64,000 nucleotides of DNA, taken from the NCBI RefSeq assembly GCF_000420445.1, contig NZ_ATUY01000007.1:62001-126000 (forward strand). Direction: 5' to 3'. The notes beneath the pieces were generated by a model. That model saw only the letters and a list, made by a program, of their open reading frames with translations. It made no database searches and was not told where the DNA came from. Below are positions 1 to 8,746 of this stretch, piece by piece. How positions within the stretch are numbered: the first letter of the stretch is position 1; each line of letters opens with the position of its first letter. This stretch comes from Actinotignum urinale DSM 15805. GTDB lineage: Bacteria; Actinomycetota; Actinomycetes; Actinomycetales; Actinomycetaceae. The position numbers and the translations under genes are program-made.

Positions 1-132
1 AAGCGATTCATAAACAGTGGACATGTATTTCTTTCTCTTTGTGCGCACTTGCGCTGGTATATTCAAGCGCGGTTGCGCTGGGAAATTGGTTACATCGTGT
101 AATACATAACGGTTAGGCACAACGCGCTGTAG

Positions 133-228
133 CGTGTTCTACCTGGTGTTCTACCTGGTGTTTAAGCTGGTCTTTAACACGGTGTTAAACATGGTGTTAA
201 ACCTGGGGTTAAACGCGGATATTTCTTA
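133..228. repeat. 12-bp tandem array at the accD 3' end
   Basis: About eight 12-base units with plus-strand consensus GGTGTTNWACMT run from 133 to 216, with a degenerate last unit reaching into the accD stop codon (226-228). Units at 181-192 and 193-204 differ at one base. The array begins immediately behind the stop on the coding strand. No terminator-like hairpin is obvious here, and the bases before 133 hold nothing I recognise. Confidence 0.85.
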
Positions 229-1830
229 CATGGGGATGTTGCCGTGGCGGCGCTCGCCGTCGAACAGGGATTTCTTCGTGCGCAACATGCGCAAGGATTC
301 CACAAGAATACGGCGCGTATCCTCTGGTGCGATAATGCCATCAAGTTCCCCGCGTTCAACGCTGAGGAAGGGGTTGACGTTATCGCGTGTGTATTCTTCA
401 GAGAGCTTTTTGCGCAAGGCTTCAACATCTTCGCCCTTCGCAGCGGCTTCCTTCAGCGCACGACGTCCAGTAATGGCGACTGCGCCATCGGCACCCAATA
501 CGGCTATTTCCGCCCCCGGCCACGCAAAATTCATATCGCCACCCAGGGACTTTGATCCCATCACGATATAGGCGCCACCATAGGCCTTACGCAACACAAC
601 GGTTACCAGTGGCGTCGTCGCGTTTGCATAGGACCAAATGAGCTTGGCGCCTCGGCGAATAATTCCTGCCTGTTCCTGAGCGGTTCCCGGACGGTATCCG
701 GGTACATCCACGAGGGTGACAACGGGGACGCGGAAAGCATCGCAGAACTGGACGAACCGTCCAGCTTTTTCCGACGCATCCACATCCAGGGTGCCAGCAT
801 CAGCAAGTGGCTGGTTGGCAACAATACCCACGGATTGGCCGTCCAGGGCGGCAAAACCAACAATAATGCTGGGGCTGAAAAGTTCCTGAACCTGCACAAA
901 TTCGCCGTAATCCACAATATGACGAATCACTTCGAGCATATCGTAGGGCTGTTTGGAGGATGCGGGAACCAAATCTGAGAGGGCCTGCGCGCACGCGCGA
1001 TCCTCCTCTGTTTCAACATAATCCCATTCGGGGATAGGGGCCGTATTGTTCGCGGGCAAATAAGTGAGGAGCGTGCGTGCATAATCTAGGGCGTCCTCTT
1101 CGTCCGAGGCAAGATAGTGTGCCACGCCGGACTGGAAATTATGGAGTTTTGCGCCACCCAAATCGTCGAAACTGACGTCCTCACCAGTGGTTGCTTTAAC
1201 AACGTCGGGGCCGGTAACGAACATGTGCGCATGGTCTTTTGTCATGACAATAAAGTCTGTGAGCGCCGGCCCATACACCGCTCCCCCGGCACACGGCCCG
1301 AGAATCACGGAAATCTGCGGAATAATTCCGGAGGCTTCAATGGTTTTCTTGAAGATTCGCCCGTATTGGGAGAGCGCCACCACGCCGTCTTGGATGCGTG
1401 CCCCGCCTGAATCGAGGAGGGAGACGATAGGGATGCGCAGTTCGAGCGCCTTGCTCATCAGGTTAATGATTTTGTTACCTTCGGCCTCACCGAGGGTTCC
1501 GCCCGAAACGGCGAAATCTTGCGCATAGACGGCAACGGGTTGGTCATTAATTCGCCCGATTCCCGTCACCACGGCTGCACCGCCGAACCCTTTCGCAATA
1601 TTTCCGCCCGCGAAATGCCCGATTTCCGTGAAGGTGTCCGGGTCGAGGAGCATGGCGATGCGTTCGCGTGCCGTGTTTTTCTCCAGTTTGTGTTGGCGCG
1701 CGGTTGCGCGTTCTTCGGCTTTTGCCGAAATTGCGTTCTGGTAGTCCATGAATTTGGCACGGTCTACCACGTGGGCGCTATGATCCAGGGTTTGCCATTC
1801 GTGTGCCGAACGCAAATCTGTTAGTGACAT
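226..1830 (-). CDS. accD: Acyl-CoA carboxylase beta subunit (carboxyltransferase)
   Basis: This is the carboxyltransferase subunit of a biotin-dependent acyl-CoA carboxylase (acetyl-/propionyl-CoA type). It moves CO2 from carboxybiotin to the acyl-CoA to give malonyl- or methylmalonyl-CoA. The 534-residue length is normal for the PccB/AccD5 family. Two crotonase-like halves are visible: an N half with GGNIAKGFGGAAVVTGIGRI and LLDSGGARIQDG, and a C half with VPGYRPGTAQEQAGIIRRGA and AYGGAYIVMGSKSLGG, whose glycines form the oxyanion holes. It is the last gene of a leftward birA, alpha, beta group, so the holoenzyme and its biotin ligase are encoded together. The exact acyl-CoA substrate cannot be read from sequence alone. 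Confidence 0.93.
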   Translation of the reverse strand: MSLTDLRSAHEWQTLDHSAHVVDRAKFMDYQNAISAKAEERATARQHKLEKNTARERIAMLLDPDTFTEIGHFAGGNIAKGFGGAAVVTGIGRINDQPVAVYAQDFAVSGGTLGEAEGNKIINLMSKALELRIPIVSLLDSGGARIQDGVVALSQYGRIFKKTIEASGIIPQISVILGPCAGGAVYGPALTDFIVMTKDHAHMFVTGPDVVKATTGEDVSFDDLGGAKLHNFQSGVAHYLASDEEDALDYARTLLTYLPANNTAPIPEWDYVETEEDRACAQALSDLVPASSKQPYDMLEVIRHIVDYGEFVQVQELFSPSIIVGFAALDGQSVGIVANQPLADAGTLDVDASEKAGRFVQFCDAFRVPVVTLVDVPGYRPGTAQEQAGIIRRGAKLIWSYANATTPLVTVVLRKAYGGAYIVMGSKSLGGDMNFAWPGAEIAVLGADGAVAITGRRALKEAAAKGEDVEALRKKLSEEYTRDNVNPFLSVERGELDGIIAPEDTRRILVESLRMLRTKKSLFDGERRHGNIPM

Positions 1831-1944
1831 AGCCTCCTCCTAACTTTTCACAAGGTGTGCGCGTCTGTCGCGCTTTTCTATTTCTCTTGACGTTGTCTCT
1901 ATATTCGTGTCGTGTTTGCGTATGTTGTACGACGATTGAGGACC

Positions 1945-3702
1945 CTATTTTTGTTCGGGCGCGATCCTTACGAGGGGCTGGTATGTAGCCACGTTGGCTC
2001 CGGCTTCCACTTCAATATCCGTCACGGTTCCCGCGTGGGGTGCGTAGACGTAGCTTTCCATTTTCATGGATTCGAGGACGAGGAGAAGGTCGCCTTCTTC
2101 TACTGTGTCACCAATATTTACAACAACTCGGACGACGATTGCCTGAATGGGTGAGTTCACCATTCCTGTTGCGTCGGTGAGTTCCTGTGTTGCTTGGTTT
2201 GCCCGGTTTGTGGCTTGTCCGCGGCGGGGTTGTAGTGCCTTGCGCGTGGCTTTTTCGCCTGTAGATACAAGGGCTGTGGGCAGTGAGAGCCTCATGCGCC
2301 GGCCGTCTACTTCAATAACGAAACTGTGGCGGATTTCTGCTTCTTTGGGTTCTGTGGCCACCTGCGGGTTTCCTTGCCCAACATATTCGGGAAGGATGGT
2401 ATCCTCAAACCAGCGTGTTGAGGGCGGGTGAACAGCGAAAGCATCGAGGGAGATAACATCGCAGTAGAGGTTCGCGGGTGTGGCTACACCCTTGATGCTC
2501 ATTTCTTTGAGTGCGCGTCGGCTTCTCGCAATTGCTTGCTCACGATCCGGTGCCGTCACAATGAGTTTGGCGAGCATGGGGTCGAAGTTTGATGTCACAA
2601 CATCGCCTTCTTCGATTCCTGATTCGATGCGTACCCCGTGCCCGAGTGGCCAGCGGATTTGTGTAATTTCGCCGGTTGAGGGAATGAGTCCGTTGGCTGG
2701 ATCTTCGCAGGTGATGCGGAATTCGAAGGAGTGTGCGCGCGGAGCCGGAATACTGCTGAGGTTTTCACCTTGCGCAATGCGGATTTGTTCGCGTACGAGG
2801 TCAATCCCTGTGACTTCTTCGGAAATGGTGTGCTCAACTTGCAGGCGCGGGTTGACTTCCAGGAAGTTGACCCGCCCATCAGGTTCTACAAGGAATTCGC
2901 AGGTTCCTAGCCCTACATAATCGACGGCTTCAAAAAGGCGCTGGCTCCAGCGGGTAATGATTTCTTCGGAGTTACCGGGGAGCGCCGGCGCGGGTGCTTC
3001 TTCAATAAGTTTTTGGTTGCGACGCTGCACGGAACAATCACGTGTGGATACGACGGCGAAGTTTCCGTGCGAATCGCGTGCGGATTGTGTTTCGATATGC
3101 CGTGCTGTACGGATGAAGCGTTCCACGAAGTATCCGCTGGCGTCGTTTGCGTGCGCCGCGAAGAAAACGTCGAGATCCTCGTCGTTATTGTGAACGGTAA
3201 TTCCGCGTCCGCCACCGCCGTCGGCTTTTTTGGTGACAATCGGGTATCCGAAACGTGCCACGAATGCGTCGATTCCTTCGTGTCCTTCTACCGGGTCGGA
3301 AATTCCGGGTACCGGGGAGACGTGTACGGATTCTGCGAGGCGGCGTGCCTGGATTTTGTCTCCGAGGCGGTTCAGCACGGAGGGGCTTGGGCCAATCCAC
3401 GCCATTCCGGCTTCGATCACGGCGGTTGCGAATTCGGGAATTTCGGAGAGGAATCCGTAGCCTGGGTGGACGGCATCCACGTGGGCGCGTTTCGCAATTT
3501 CCATGAGTTTGTCAATATTCATGTAGGTTTCCGCGTAGGTGGTGCCGTTTAGGGCGTAGGCGGAGTCCGCCTGTTCCACGAATTCGGCTTCCCTATCGGC
3601 GTCCGCATATACGGCAACAGCTTTGATGCCCATATCGTGTGCGGTGCGGATAACGCGAAGGGCGATTTCCGAACGGTTTGCTACAAGAATTTTTGAAATC
3701 AT
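1945..3702 (-). CDS. accA: Acyl-CoA carboxylase alpha subunit (biotin carboxylase + BCCP)
   Basis: An ATP-dependent biotin carboxylase fused to a biotin carboxyl carrier domain, 585 residues, the usual length for actinobacterial AccA. The N-terminal domain starts with ISKILVANRSEIALRV. The ATP-grasp glycine loop KKADGGGGRGI and the active-site stretch NFLEVNPRLQVEHTISE follow. The C-terminal biotinyl domain carries ESMKME, whose lysine is the biotin site. Between them, around residues 475-510, lies a basic Q/A/T-rich linker. The gene lies 115 bases upstream of the beta subunit and 188 bases downstream of birA on the same strand. The ATG at 3702 fits the conserved N-terminus. Confidence 0.93.
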   Translation of the reverse strand: MISKILVANRSEIALRVIRTAHDMGIKAVAVYADADREAEFVEQADSAYALNGTTYAETYMNIDKLMEIAKRAHVDAVHPGYGFLSEIPEFATAVIEAGMAWIGPSPSVLNRLGDKIQARRLAESVHVSPVPGISDPVEGHEGIDAFVARFGYPIVTKKADGGGGRGITVHNNDEDLDVFFAAHANDASGYFVERFIRTARHIETQSARDSHGNFAVVSTRDCSVQRRNQKLIEEAPAPALPGNSEEIITRWSQRLFEAVDYVGLGTCEFLVEPDGRVNFLEVNPRLQVEHTISEEVTGIDLVREQIRIAQGENLSSIPAPRAHSFEFRITCEDPANGLIPSTGEITQIRWPLGHGVRIESGIEEGDVVTSNFDPMLAKLIVTAPDREQAIARSRRALKEMSIKGVATPANLYCDVISLDAFAVHPPSTRWFEDTILPEYVGQGNPQVATEPKEAEIRHSFVIEVDGRRMRLSLPTALVSTGEKATRKALQPRRGQATNRANQATQELTDATGMVNSPIQAIVVRVVVNIGDTVEEGDLLLVLESMKMESYVYAPHAGTVTDIEVEAGANVATYQPLVRIAPEQK

Positions 3703-3738
3703 ACTGTTCTTTCTGTTCTCTGCGGAAGTTCTGGTTAC

Positions 3739-3849
3739 TCTGCGTTGTAGTTACTTTGTGTTCTGTTTACTTTTCGTTCTGTTTCGCTGTGTTCTAACTT
3801 CTCTATGTTGTCGTCACTTTGCGTTTGGTTACTTTGTGTTCTGGCGATC
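3739..3849. repeat. Degenerate 15-16-bp tandem array between birA and accA
   Basis: Roughly seven units of 15-16 bases built on TTTGYGTTCTGKTTAC occupy the gap downstream of the birA stop. Units at 3755-3770 and 3771-3786 show the period best. The stretch is T-rich on the plus strand (A-rich in the transcript). Unit divergence makes the outer limits approximate. Confidence 0.6.
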
Positions 3850-3890
3850 TGCATTGCGGTAAACGTTGCGTCCCATGCCAATCCCTACTG

Positions 3891-4715
3891 CTACCCCTGT
3901 GTGTTCGCCGTCGTTTCGTCGAGCATGGACACTTCCCCGGTTGTAATCACAACTGTTCCCGTTTCAGTTTCCACTTCGAGGGAACCATCCGCTAACACTC
4001 GTTTCCCCGTTCCGACGACGGGGTTGGCGCGTGGGCGATTAACTGTGACGTTGGGTTTGAGGGTTTCGCACTTGGCGTTGAGTTCTGCAAGCAACCCTGC
4101 GGTTTCAGCGTTTCCTAGGGCGTGCGCAAGGCGATCGCAGAGCTGGAAAAGTTCAAAAATGTATCGCGCAGCAATTTTGTCCCTGCTGGGTGTGCAATAC
4201 CCGGCTGTTGCTAAGGATGCGGATGTTGGTGTGGGAAGCTCGTTATCTGCCAGTGTTATATTGAGTCCCATTCCAAGGACGACGGCGAGTTTTCCGTCGC
4301 GTTCGCCAATGAATTCTCCAATAATTCCGGCGATTTTCCGTGTTGTTGGCGCTTGGACGACGATGTCATTAGGCCAAGAAATCTGTGTGTCGATTGCGAG
4401 CGTTTGGAGTGCGCGCTGTGCTGCGAGCGCCCCTGTGAGGGTGACCCAGCCAAGGTTGTTACGCATGGTGGCTGGAAATTCGAGGAGGATGGAAATGAGA
4501 AGAGAGCCTTCCGGGGTGGAAAACCATGAGCGCCCCACCCGGCCGCGCCCAGCGCTTTGAGAATCAGCGATGAGGGCGGTTCCGGACAGAATTTCGTTGT
4601 TGTGCCATAGCCGAGCAAGATCATCTTGTGTTGATGTTGTGTTTTCCGCGTGGAGGATACGGGTGAGGCGCCCACAGTTGCCGAATGTATCGGCAGCTTC
4701 CCGGATATCCTGCAT
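3891..4715 (-). CDS. birA: Biotin--[acetyl-CoA-carboxylase] ligase
   Basis: Biotin protein ligase, which adenylates biotin and transfers it to the lysine of carrier domains such as those of the two biotin carboxylases in this window. At 274 residues it is a class I ligase with no N-terminal helix-turn-helix, so it should not be a repressor. The biotin-binding loop SAGRGRVGRSWFSTPEGSLL is intact, followed by SWPNDIVV (the usual Lys before WPND is Ser here) and the RKIAGIIGEF stretch with the catalytic-site lysine. The C-terminal SH3-like domain follows. The start at 4715 has GGAAGGA just upstream. Confidence 0.93.
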   Translation of the reverse strand: MQDIREAADTFGNCGRLTRILHAENTTSTQDDLARLWHNNEILSGTALIADSQSAGRGRVGRSWFSTPEGSLLISILLEFPATMRNNLGWVTLTGALAAQRALQTLAIDTQISWPNDIVVQAPTTRKIAGIIGEFIGERDGKLAVVLGMGLNITLADNELPTPTSASLATAGYCTPSRDKIAARYIFELFQLCDRLAHALGNAETAGLLAELNAKCETLKPNVTVNRPRANPVVGTGKRVLADGSLEVETETGTVVITTGEVSMLDETTANTQG

Positions 4716-4780
4716 ATTTTCCTTCCCGGCTGGCTTCTCAAACCAAAAATGCGCTAGATGTTAAAGATGTGAAAATTGAT

Positions 4781-4842
4781 AGCAACCTACGTTTCCGTAA
4801 CATACGCTATCGTAACCTACTAGCGCGTAAGTTTGTAGTTAC
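4781..4842. repeat. 15-16-bp degenerate tandem array upstream of birA
   Basis: Four units of the form GTAACCTACTAGCGC (4781-4796, 4797-4811, 4812-4826, 4827-4842) lie between the methyltransferase stop at 4880 and the birA start. They are therefore just behind the 3' end of the methyltransferase gene. Confidence 0.55.
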
Positions 4843-4879
4843 TTGGCCTCCTTATCTTGTACGATATATCACAATGATG

Positions 4880-5635
4880 TTATTTAACGGCGAGGATCAG
4901 CCGATCTTCCAGCCATTGGTACACGGTTCCCGTTTGGCCAAAACCTGCTGCACGAAGTGCTTCGAAGTGGAAATCTTCACTCACGTGGGGCGCAGTTTCC
5001 CTGCCTTCCCAGCGTTTTTCCCATTCATCGCGTTCTTTCTCCCAGCCGGGAAGCGCCTTCATTTCTTCCCACCAGGCCTGCCAACTCATGGCGCCTTTAG
5101 CGTGGGAATCTTTCAGGTACGCCGTCTTGTATTGCTGCGAATATTCGTCGAGGAATGTTTGGGTGCGGCCGTCGTAATCTAAGTGATCGGCGTTCATGAA
5201 CAGCCCGCCATCTACTGTTAGCTTGCCCACCGCCTGATATAACTGCACTAAATCCTGGGGCATTAACCAGTGCAGGGCGGTTGCAGATACCGTGACATCT
5301 ATCTGCTGTACGGGAAGCTGTGCGGCTAAATCTTCCGAAGTAATATCCACGTCCAGGAAGGTGAAGTTTTCCCCGTGCTTATTTGTTTCCCGCCCCAGGC
5401 GAAGTAGCAGCGGATCCCTATCCAAGCCGTAGACGCGCGAATCGGGTACGCGTTCCAAGATCGCGGTTCCTAGGCTTCCCGGCCCGCAGCCCACATCTAC
5501 AATGGTGAGCGGGCGGCCAAGGCGCTGGCGGTGATATTCCACAATATCTACCAGGAAGCGCGTGCGTAAATCACGCAATTCAATGAAAGCTGTTTGCTGC
5601 TTATGCCATTCATCAAGCATTTTTTGGGGTGTCAT
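4880..5635 (-). CDS. Class I SAM-dependent methyltransferase
   Basis: A 251-residue Rossmann-fold methyltransferase. Motif I is VDVGCGPGSLGTAI (near residue 42), followed by an acidic residue ending strand 2 (YGLDRD) and motif IV around SATALHWLM. This layout resembles trans-aconitate methyltransferase-like enzymes acting on small molecules, but the substrate cannot be told. AGAAAGG precedes the ATG at 5635. It lies 26 bases behind the substrate-binding protein of the ABC importer and on the same strand, so it is probably the last gene of that operon. It might modify the imported chelate or its scavenged ligand, which is inference from position only. Confidence 0.8.
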   Translation of the reverse strand: MTPQKMLDEWHKQQTAFIELRDLRTRFLVDIVEYHRQRLGRPLTIVDVGCGPGSLGTAILERVPDSRVYGLDRDPLLLRLGRETNKHGENFTFLDVDITSEDLAAQLPVQQIDVTVSATALHWLMPQDLVQLYQAVGKLTVDGGLFMNADHLDYDGRTQTFLDEYSQQYKTAYLKDSHAKGAMSWQAWWEEMKALPGWEKERDEWEKRWEGRETAPHVSEDFHFEALRAAGFGQTGTVYQWLEDRLILAVK

Positions 5636-5661
5636 GTATGCCTTTCTCCGTGGCTATAGGC

Positions 5662-6654
5662 CTATTTGGCGAGGGTTTTGCTGAGTTGGATTGCCCCATC
5701 AACGGACAACAGGTTGGGTGGATCGGTCAGTACGAAGGGCAGGAACACTAACTTATCGTTCTTCACGGCCTGGAGTTTATCAGCACCTGGGAAGGATTTC
5801 ACACTGGCCAACAGCGCATCTTTTTGGGAAGCGTAGCCTAGCACAACAATCCATTCCGGATCCTTTTCCAACAGTTTTTCGATCTGTACTACCTGGACGC
5901 GCTTTTCTTGATCGTCGAACACATTCTTCAGGCCGTTTGCTTCGAAAATGGGTTGTGCCATGGAAGATGTTCCATAAGCACCCAGTTCACCCTTTGCGGT
6001 GTATACCCACAGGCCGGCTACCGTCGTACCCTTGGCGACGGGTGATGTAATATTCTTCAGGCGCTTGGCTGCCTCATCTTTGATTCCCTGGGCCTTGTTT
6101 TCCATGTTGAAAATCTTGGCCATCTTATCCACTTCCTTATCGACAAGATCGAAACTTGCCTTGGATACAGAATAGTTTTCGCAGAAGGAATCGGGAACGT
6201 ACAGGTTCACGCCCGCGGCTTTCAGCGCATCCTTATCCACGGCACCATTCTTCGTATATCCGACGACGAGATCGGCTTTCTGTTCCAACACGGCTTCTGT
6301 GGATAGCATTGCCCCACCGGATTCGGTTTGGCTGGAGCCCAGTTTTTGGATGGCGTCGATGCGCTTTTGCATCTCGTCATTGGCGCCATTCAAATCAACT
6401 TCGCCAACGCGGGCAACGATTTTATCGTTCACGCCCAGGGCATCAAGGATGGAATAATTCGTGCCCTGCATCATGATGATGCGTTCGGGGGCTTTCTCAA
6501 AAGTGATGGTTTCCCCGCAGGTTTCCACCTGCACAGGATAGTGGCTGCTTGCTGGTTTTTCTTCAGCCGCTTTCTGTTTCTGTGCCGCGCTTTGCCCGCA
6601 CGCCCCGAACAGGAGCGCACAGGCCGCAATGGCTGCACCTAAACGTTTTTTCAT
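5662..6654 (-). CDS. ABC importer substrate-binding lipoprotein (iron/cobalamin chelate type)
   Basis: A 330-residue lipoprotein of the periplasmic-binding family of FecB/BtuF type. It has a basic N-terminus, a hydrophobic stretch and the lipobox FGAC with Cys19 as predicted lipidation site. The mature part has the two-lobe fold signs ITFEKAPERIIMM, KADLVVGYTKNG and KDPEWIVVLGYA. It should capture an iron-siderophore, haem or cobalamin-like ligand outside the membrane and deliver it to the permease. Its start overlaps the ATPase stop by four bases (ATGA), showing translational coupling. The ligand is not determinable from sequence. Confidence 0.88.
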   Translation of the reverse strand: MKKRLGAAIAACALLFGACGQSAAQKQKAAEEKPASSHYPVQVETCGETITFEKAPERIIMMQGTNYSILDALGVNDKIVARVGEVDLNGANDEMQKRIDAIQKLGSSQTESGGAMLSTEAVLEQKADLVVGYTKNGAVDKDALKAAGVNLYVPDSFCENYSVSKASFDLVDKEVDKMAKIFNMENKAQGIKDEAAKRLKNITSPVAKGTTVAGLWVYTAKGELGAYGTSSMAQPIFEANGLKNVFDDQEKRVQVVQIEKLLEKDPEWIVVLGYASQKDALLASVKSFPGADKLQAVKNDKLVFLPFVLTDPPNLLSVDGAIQLSKTLAK

Positions 6655-7454
6655 GGCTTCCCCATTTCTTGGTTAGTGAGTTGCGGATCAAAGAACAGAT
6701 AGGGCAAGCCTTCCCGTTCTATCCGCGTGATGGACATGTGGTAGATCGGTTCTAAATGCTCTGGCGTGAGAAGCTCCCACGGGCTTCCTTCCGCCACAAT
6801 ACGGCCGTCGTTGATGAGAACGATCCGATCGCAATAGCGGGCAGCAAGGTTAACGTCGTGAAGAACTATGAGTGTTGTTTTCTGCAAATTTTTGACGAGG
6901 TTGAGCAACTGGTGTTGGTAGCGTAAATCGAGGTGGTTGGTGGGCTCATCGAGGAACAGGTAAGGCGTGTTTTGGACAATGGTTTTCGCGATTTTCACCC
7001 GCTGATATTCCCCGCCTGATAGCTGGGAGGTGAATCGATCCGCCAGATGTGCACAATCCACGTAGTCCAGGGCGTCCATCACGCTTTGGTCGTCCTCCTC
7101 GGTGGTGAGGCGCGTGAAAGATCCGTGAGGCAGCAGCCCGAGGGCTACCAGGGTTCGCACGGTGGTGGGCATGGGTGATTCGTCTTGTTGTTCGACGACG
7201 GAAATATATTGCGCTATGCGTTTGCGGCTAAGGGTGTGGATTTCTTGCCCGTCAATGCACACTGTGCCGTCCGCGGGTAGGGCCGCGTAGAGTGCGCGGA
7301 GAAGCGTGGATTTTCCGCAGCCGTTCGGGCCGATAATGCCCACGATATCGCCGGCACCGGCCTGAATATTGATGTCGCGAACAATCCGGTTTCCGCCCAG
7401 GTTCACGCGAATATTGCTACCGGTTAATTTGTGTTCCACACCTGTGTATGCCAC
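6651..7454 (-). CDS. ABC importer ATP-binding protein (FepC/BtuD type)
   Basis: The 267-residue nucleotide-binding subunit of the same importer. It has Walker A GPNGCGKSTLL, a Q-loop in the VVEQQDESPMP region, signature LSGGEYQRV, Walker B YLFLDEPTNHLDL and the H-loop VLHDVNLA. The start is a GTG whose G is the last base of the permease TAG (TAGTG overlap), and the end overlaps the binding-protein start, so permease, ATPase and binding protein are tightly coupled. Confidence 0.93.
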   Translation of the reverse strand: MAYTGVEHKLTGSNIRVNLGGNRIVRDINIQAGAGDIVGIIGPNGCGKSTLLRALYAALPADGTVCIDGQEIHTLSRKRIAQYISVVEQQDESPMPTTVRTLVALGLLPHGSFTRLTTEEDDQSVMDALDYVDCAHLADRFTSQLSGGEYQRVKIAKTIVQNTPYLFLDEPTNHLDLRYQHQLLNLVKNLQKTTLIVLHDVNLAARYCDRIVLINDGRIVAEGSPWELLTPEHLEPIYHMSITRIEREGLPYLFFDPQLTNQEMGKP

Positions 7455-8497
7455 TACCCTATCCCTAACTGTTTCTTGTTGCGGAAAATAATGAACAGGA
7501 TGAATGGTGCGCCAATCATTCCCGTAATCACGCCGATGGGAAGTTCCGCGGGGGCGAAAATAACACGGCCCATGGTATCCACCAGCATGAGAAATAGCGC
7601 CCCGGCAAGCGTTGCGGACACGGCGAGAATCCTATGCCCTGTTCCGATCAGCGCCCGCATGGCATGGGGAACGATAAGGCCCACAAACCCAATGCCGCCC
7701 GTCATGGATACGGCGATGGCCACGGCAGCCGATGTGGGCACCAGCAGGAGAATGCGCGCCCTGCCCGGGTTAATCCCGACGGACAACGCGGAAGAATCCC
7801 CGTTCGCTAGGGCATCCAATACGGGGGCGACGAGAATAATCCCCAGCGCATAAATGGCTGCCACAATGAGGAGAACGATGGCGTTCATCCATGATGTGCC
7901 CGCCAGGGAGCCGAGCATCCAAAAGTTGACGGAGCGGGCTGTTTCCGGGTTGGAAGCGGAGAAGATGAGGAAGTTGGTGAGGGAAGAAAAGCCGAAACTT
8001 GCTGCCAGGCCGGCTAAAACGAGCATGAGTGGGCTGCGGATTTTTCCGGCGACGCTGAGGACGAAAAATGTGCAGAGTGTTGCGCCGATAAACGCACAGA
8101 TTCCTACTCCGAATACTGAGCTGAGGTTGAGGATGATAACGGCAACTGCCGCGCCTGTGCCCGCCCCGGAGCTGAGGCCAAGAACGTAGGGTTCGGCAAG
8201 GGGGTTGCGCACCAGGGCTTGAAGAACAACGCCTGCCACAGCCAAAATGGCGCCTACGGCTATGGATGCGAGGATTCTTGGCAGGCGGTTATCCCAGATG
8301 ATGGCATCCACCGTGGTGTGCCAGGTGATATCAATGGGCAGGCCGGGTACGTGGCTGAGGATGACGCCGAAAACGGTTGAAATAGGTATTTGCGCTGCGC
8401 CGACGATCACCATGAAGGGAATCGCGACGATAAGTGCCACCGCGAGCGCCACTATTTTTGCCCGCATAAGCCGTGTTCTTTGCTTATAGCCGGCCAC
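7454..8497 (-). CDS. ABC importer permease, FecCD family
   Basis: A membrane permease of about 347 residues with roughly ten transmembrane helices and the family motif AGVVLQALVRNPLAEPYVLG, which contacts the ATPase. The open frame extends up to 8644, but the GTG at 8497 is preceded by GGGAGGT at good spacing and gives the family length, so the extra 49 codons are probably leader sequence. It is the first gene of the permease-ATPase-binding protein-methyltransferase operon. The 249 bases upstream hold the pgi terminator and no operator I can name. Confidence 0.9.
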   Translation of the reverse strand: MAGYKQRTRLMRAKIVALAVALIVAIPFMVIVGAAQIPISTVFGVILSHVPGLPIDITWHTTVDAIIWDNRLPRILASIAVGAILAVAGVVLQALVRNPLAEPYVLGLSSGAGTGAAVAVIILNLSSVFGVGICAFIGATLCTFFVLSVAGKIRSPLMLVLAGLAASFGFSSLTNFLIFSASNPETARSVNFWMLGSLAGTSWMNAIVLLIVAAIYALGIILVAPVLDALANGDSSALSVGINPGRARILLLVPTSAAVAIAVSMTGGIGFVGLIVPHAMRALIGTGHRILAVSATLAGALFLMLVDTMGRVIFAPAELPIGVITGMIGAPFILFIIFRNKKQLGIG

Positions 8498-8667
8498 GCT
8501 ACCTCCCGGAAGGTTGATTCCCCAATGAATTTCCTCAATTATTGCATCGAACCTTTGAACATGCAAAGAAATGGGCTTTTCAGTGACGGGCGGCATGTGC
8601 TCAAAACGTGATATTTCGCGGATTCCCGAAAAAATGTAGGACATATTCTAGCTACAAACCATAGGGC

Positions 8668-8697
8668 AAAAAAGGGAGGGACCCAGTGGCCCCTCCC
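8668..8697 (-). terminator. Rho-independent terminator of pgi
   Basis: A ten-base GC-rich stem (GGGAGGGGCC/GGTCCCTCCC on the minus strand) with an ACTG loop, followed by six T, about 50 bases behind the pgi stop. It separates pgi from the ABC transporter operon on the same strand. Confidence 0.9.
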
Positions 8698-8746
8698 CTA
8701 TGAACTCCGTGCTAACGGCATTGCGCCAGCGCCGTCGCCCCTACAA

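Noticed and set aside
134-571. Plus-strand frame MFYLVFYLVFKLVFNTVLNM over the accD 3' end
   Set aside because: Its start is the translation of the 12-bp tandem array and the rest is antisense to accD.
8674-8700. GCCACTG, the B12-box core, ahead of the ABC importer, suggesting a cobalamin riboswitch
   Set aside because: The heptamer is part of the stem and loop of the pgi terminator, and the other conserved cobalamin-riboswitch blocks are not found in the right order upstream of the permease.
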